Assembly: GCF_002355435.1 (NCBI RefSeq)
Contig: NZ_AP017313.1
Span: 2,480,001 to 2,544,000 of the forward strand
DNA length: 64,000 nt
Reading direction: 5' to 3'
DNA from: Mucilaginibacter gotjawali
Lineage (GTDB): Bacteria; Bacteroidota; Bacteroidia; Sphingobacteriales; Sphingobacteriaceae
A model generated the notes under the pieces. That model ran no database searches. It was not told the DNA's origin and was given only the letters and a program-made list of their open reading frames with translations. Shown one piece after another: positions 63,262 through 64,000 of the stretch (within the stretch, counting starts at the first letter, position 1; every line of letters begins with the position of its first letter). The translations under genes and the position numbers were made by a program.

Positions 63262-64000
63262 ATGGATTTACAATTAAAAAATAAAGTAATTATAGTTACC
63301 GGTGGCGCCAAAGGGATAGGCGAGGGCATTGTAAAAGTATTGGCTAAAGAAGGCGCTATCCCGGTGGTAATCGGCCGTAACGGGGCTGATAATTTAAAAT
63401 GTGTACATGCAATTGAAGCAGAGGGCGGAAAAGCATCGCACGTTATAGCTGAACTAATGGATCCTGCCGAATGTGAGAAGGCCGTGCAGCAGGTTGTTGA
63501 AAAATACGGTCGCATTGATGGGCTGGTAAACAATGCAGGGGTAAATGACGGCGTAGGGCTGGAAAGTGGCAATTATGAAAGATTTATCGCATCATTACAT
63601 AAAAATGTGGTGCATTATTACCTGATGGCGCATTTTGCCTTGCCTGAATTGAAAAAATCAAAAGGGGCGATATTGAATATTACCTCCAAAACCGCAGATA
63701 CAGGGCAGGGAAATACGTCAGCTTACGCAGCTGCCAATGGTGGCCGTAATGCGCTAACCCGCGAATGGGCTGTTGAATTGCTCAAATACGGCATCAGGGT
63801 AAATGCTATTGTGGTTGCCGAATGCTGGACACCCCTTTATGAAAACTGGATAAAAACCCTGCCGGACCCGCAGGGGAAATTAAAAGAAATTGAAGCCAAA
63901 ATACCCCTTGGCAGCAGGATGACGACCTCGGAAGAAATTGCCAATACAGCTGCATTTTTATTGTCGGAGCGTTCAAGCCATACAACGGGCCAGTTGGTTT
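63262..64000 (+). CDS. SDR-family oxidoreductase, L-fucose-dehydrogenase-like (cut by window end)
   Basis: 246 codons are visible and the frame is still open at the window end; the family is about 255-260 residues. The NAD(P) loop is VTGGAKGIGEG, NNAGVNDGVGLESGN follows, and SSKTADTGQGN holds the catalytic Ser region. The YxxxK motif reads YAAAN: the Lys is Asn (codon AAT 63736-63738). The overall sequence recalls L-fucose dehydrogenases of non-phosphorylating pathways, in line with the FAH-family enzyme and FucP-like porter upstream. Loss of the Lys makes dehydrogenase activity doubtful. Confidence 0.85.
   Translation, partial: MDLQLKNKVIIVTGGAKGIGEGIVKVLAKEGAIPVVIGRNGADNLKCVHAIEAEGGKASHVIAELMDPAECEKAVQQVVEKYGRIDGLVNNAGVNDGVGLESGNYERFIASLHKNVVHYYLMAHFALPELKKSKGAILNITSKTADTGQGNTSAYAAANGGRNALTREWAVELLKYGIRVNAIVVAECWTPLYENWIKTLPDPQGKLKEIEAKIPLGSRMTTSEEIANTAAFLLSERSSHTTGQLV

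Noticed and set aside
1-64000. tRNA, rRNA, CRISPR arrays, prophage or integrated element
   Set aside because: No tRNA-like TPsiC/CCA patterns, rRNA stretches, regularly spaced repeats, integrases, transposases or phage structural genes were seen.

Overview
The window looks like a chromosomal segment from a Bacteroidota bacterium, most likely family Sphingobacteriaceae (Mucilaginibacter/Pedobacter-like). I infer this from gene content: a 30S protein THX gene, a T9SS-type C-terminal sorting domain, a TonB-dependent receptor with an N-terminal carboxypeptidase-regulatory domain, eukaryote-type glutamine synthetase II, DUF4199 proteins, BatA-type proteins and a FucP-like sugar porter. Few genes have clear Shine-Dalgarno sites, and there are Bacteroidota-type TAnnTTTG -7 boxes. 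No rRNA, tRNA, CRISPR array, prophage or intact insertion sequence was seen.

Layout. 1-5.3 kb: end of an acyl-CoA carboxylase beta subunit, a small DUF3592-type gene bracketed by an exact 70-bp direct repeat, an M19 dipeptidase, a YwqK/TonB_C protein, trxB and the THX gene. 5.3-13.9 kb: GH20 hexosaminidase and a lipoprotein, a BatA/VWA protein, a dihydroorotase homologue that has lost its metal ligands, an acidic protein and two DUF4199 proteins. 13.9-21.9 kb, minus strand: a VOC protein, then a long run with rseP, dxr, a four-helix-bundle protein, a GH3-family amido synthetase, a membrane protein and two family 2 glycosyltransferases. 22-31.5 kb: M1 peptidase, a tandem array of four YwqK/TonB_C paralogues (two frameshifted), malate dehydrogenase and glnII. 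31.7-41.6 kb: a secreted S8 protease, a GGCT-like protein, a three-gene set (GS-like ligase, APH-like kinase, HAD-IIA phosphatase), a GH5-like glycosidase, aldose epimerase, and a zeta-toxin gene with a small overlapping partner.

41.5-53.3 kb is a molybdenum-cofactor island: a MocA-like nucleotidyltransferase, moaA, moeA, moaC, a MobB-like/MobA fusion, moeB-rhodanese, moaE, moaD, fdhD, a small fdhD-linked gene and a YdeP-type molybdo-oxidoreductase. Together they cover most steps from GTP to inserted cofactor plus a likely client enzyme. Between moaD and moaE lies about 140 bp with nested and mutually exclusive stem-loops that I do not recognise as a known RNA family. 53.6-59.2 kb: TonB-dependent receptor, beta-helix lipoprotein and endonuclease/phosphatase-type lipoprotein. 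59.5-64 kb: a sugar-acid/L-fucose-type catabolic set (FAH-family enzyme, lipoprotein, FucP-like transporter, and an SDR cut by the window end).

Intergenic DNA is rich in short inverted-repeat elements of several families. The observations most worth following up are the structured segment by moaD, the GS-like/kinase/HAD cassette, the frameshifted paralogue array, the 70-bp repeat around the DUF3592 gene, and two enzymes with lost catalytic residues (dihydroorotase homologue and SDR).
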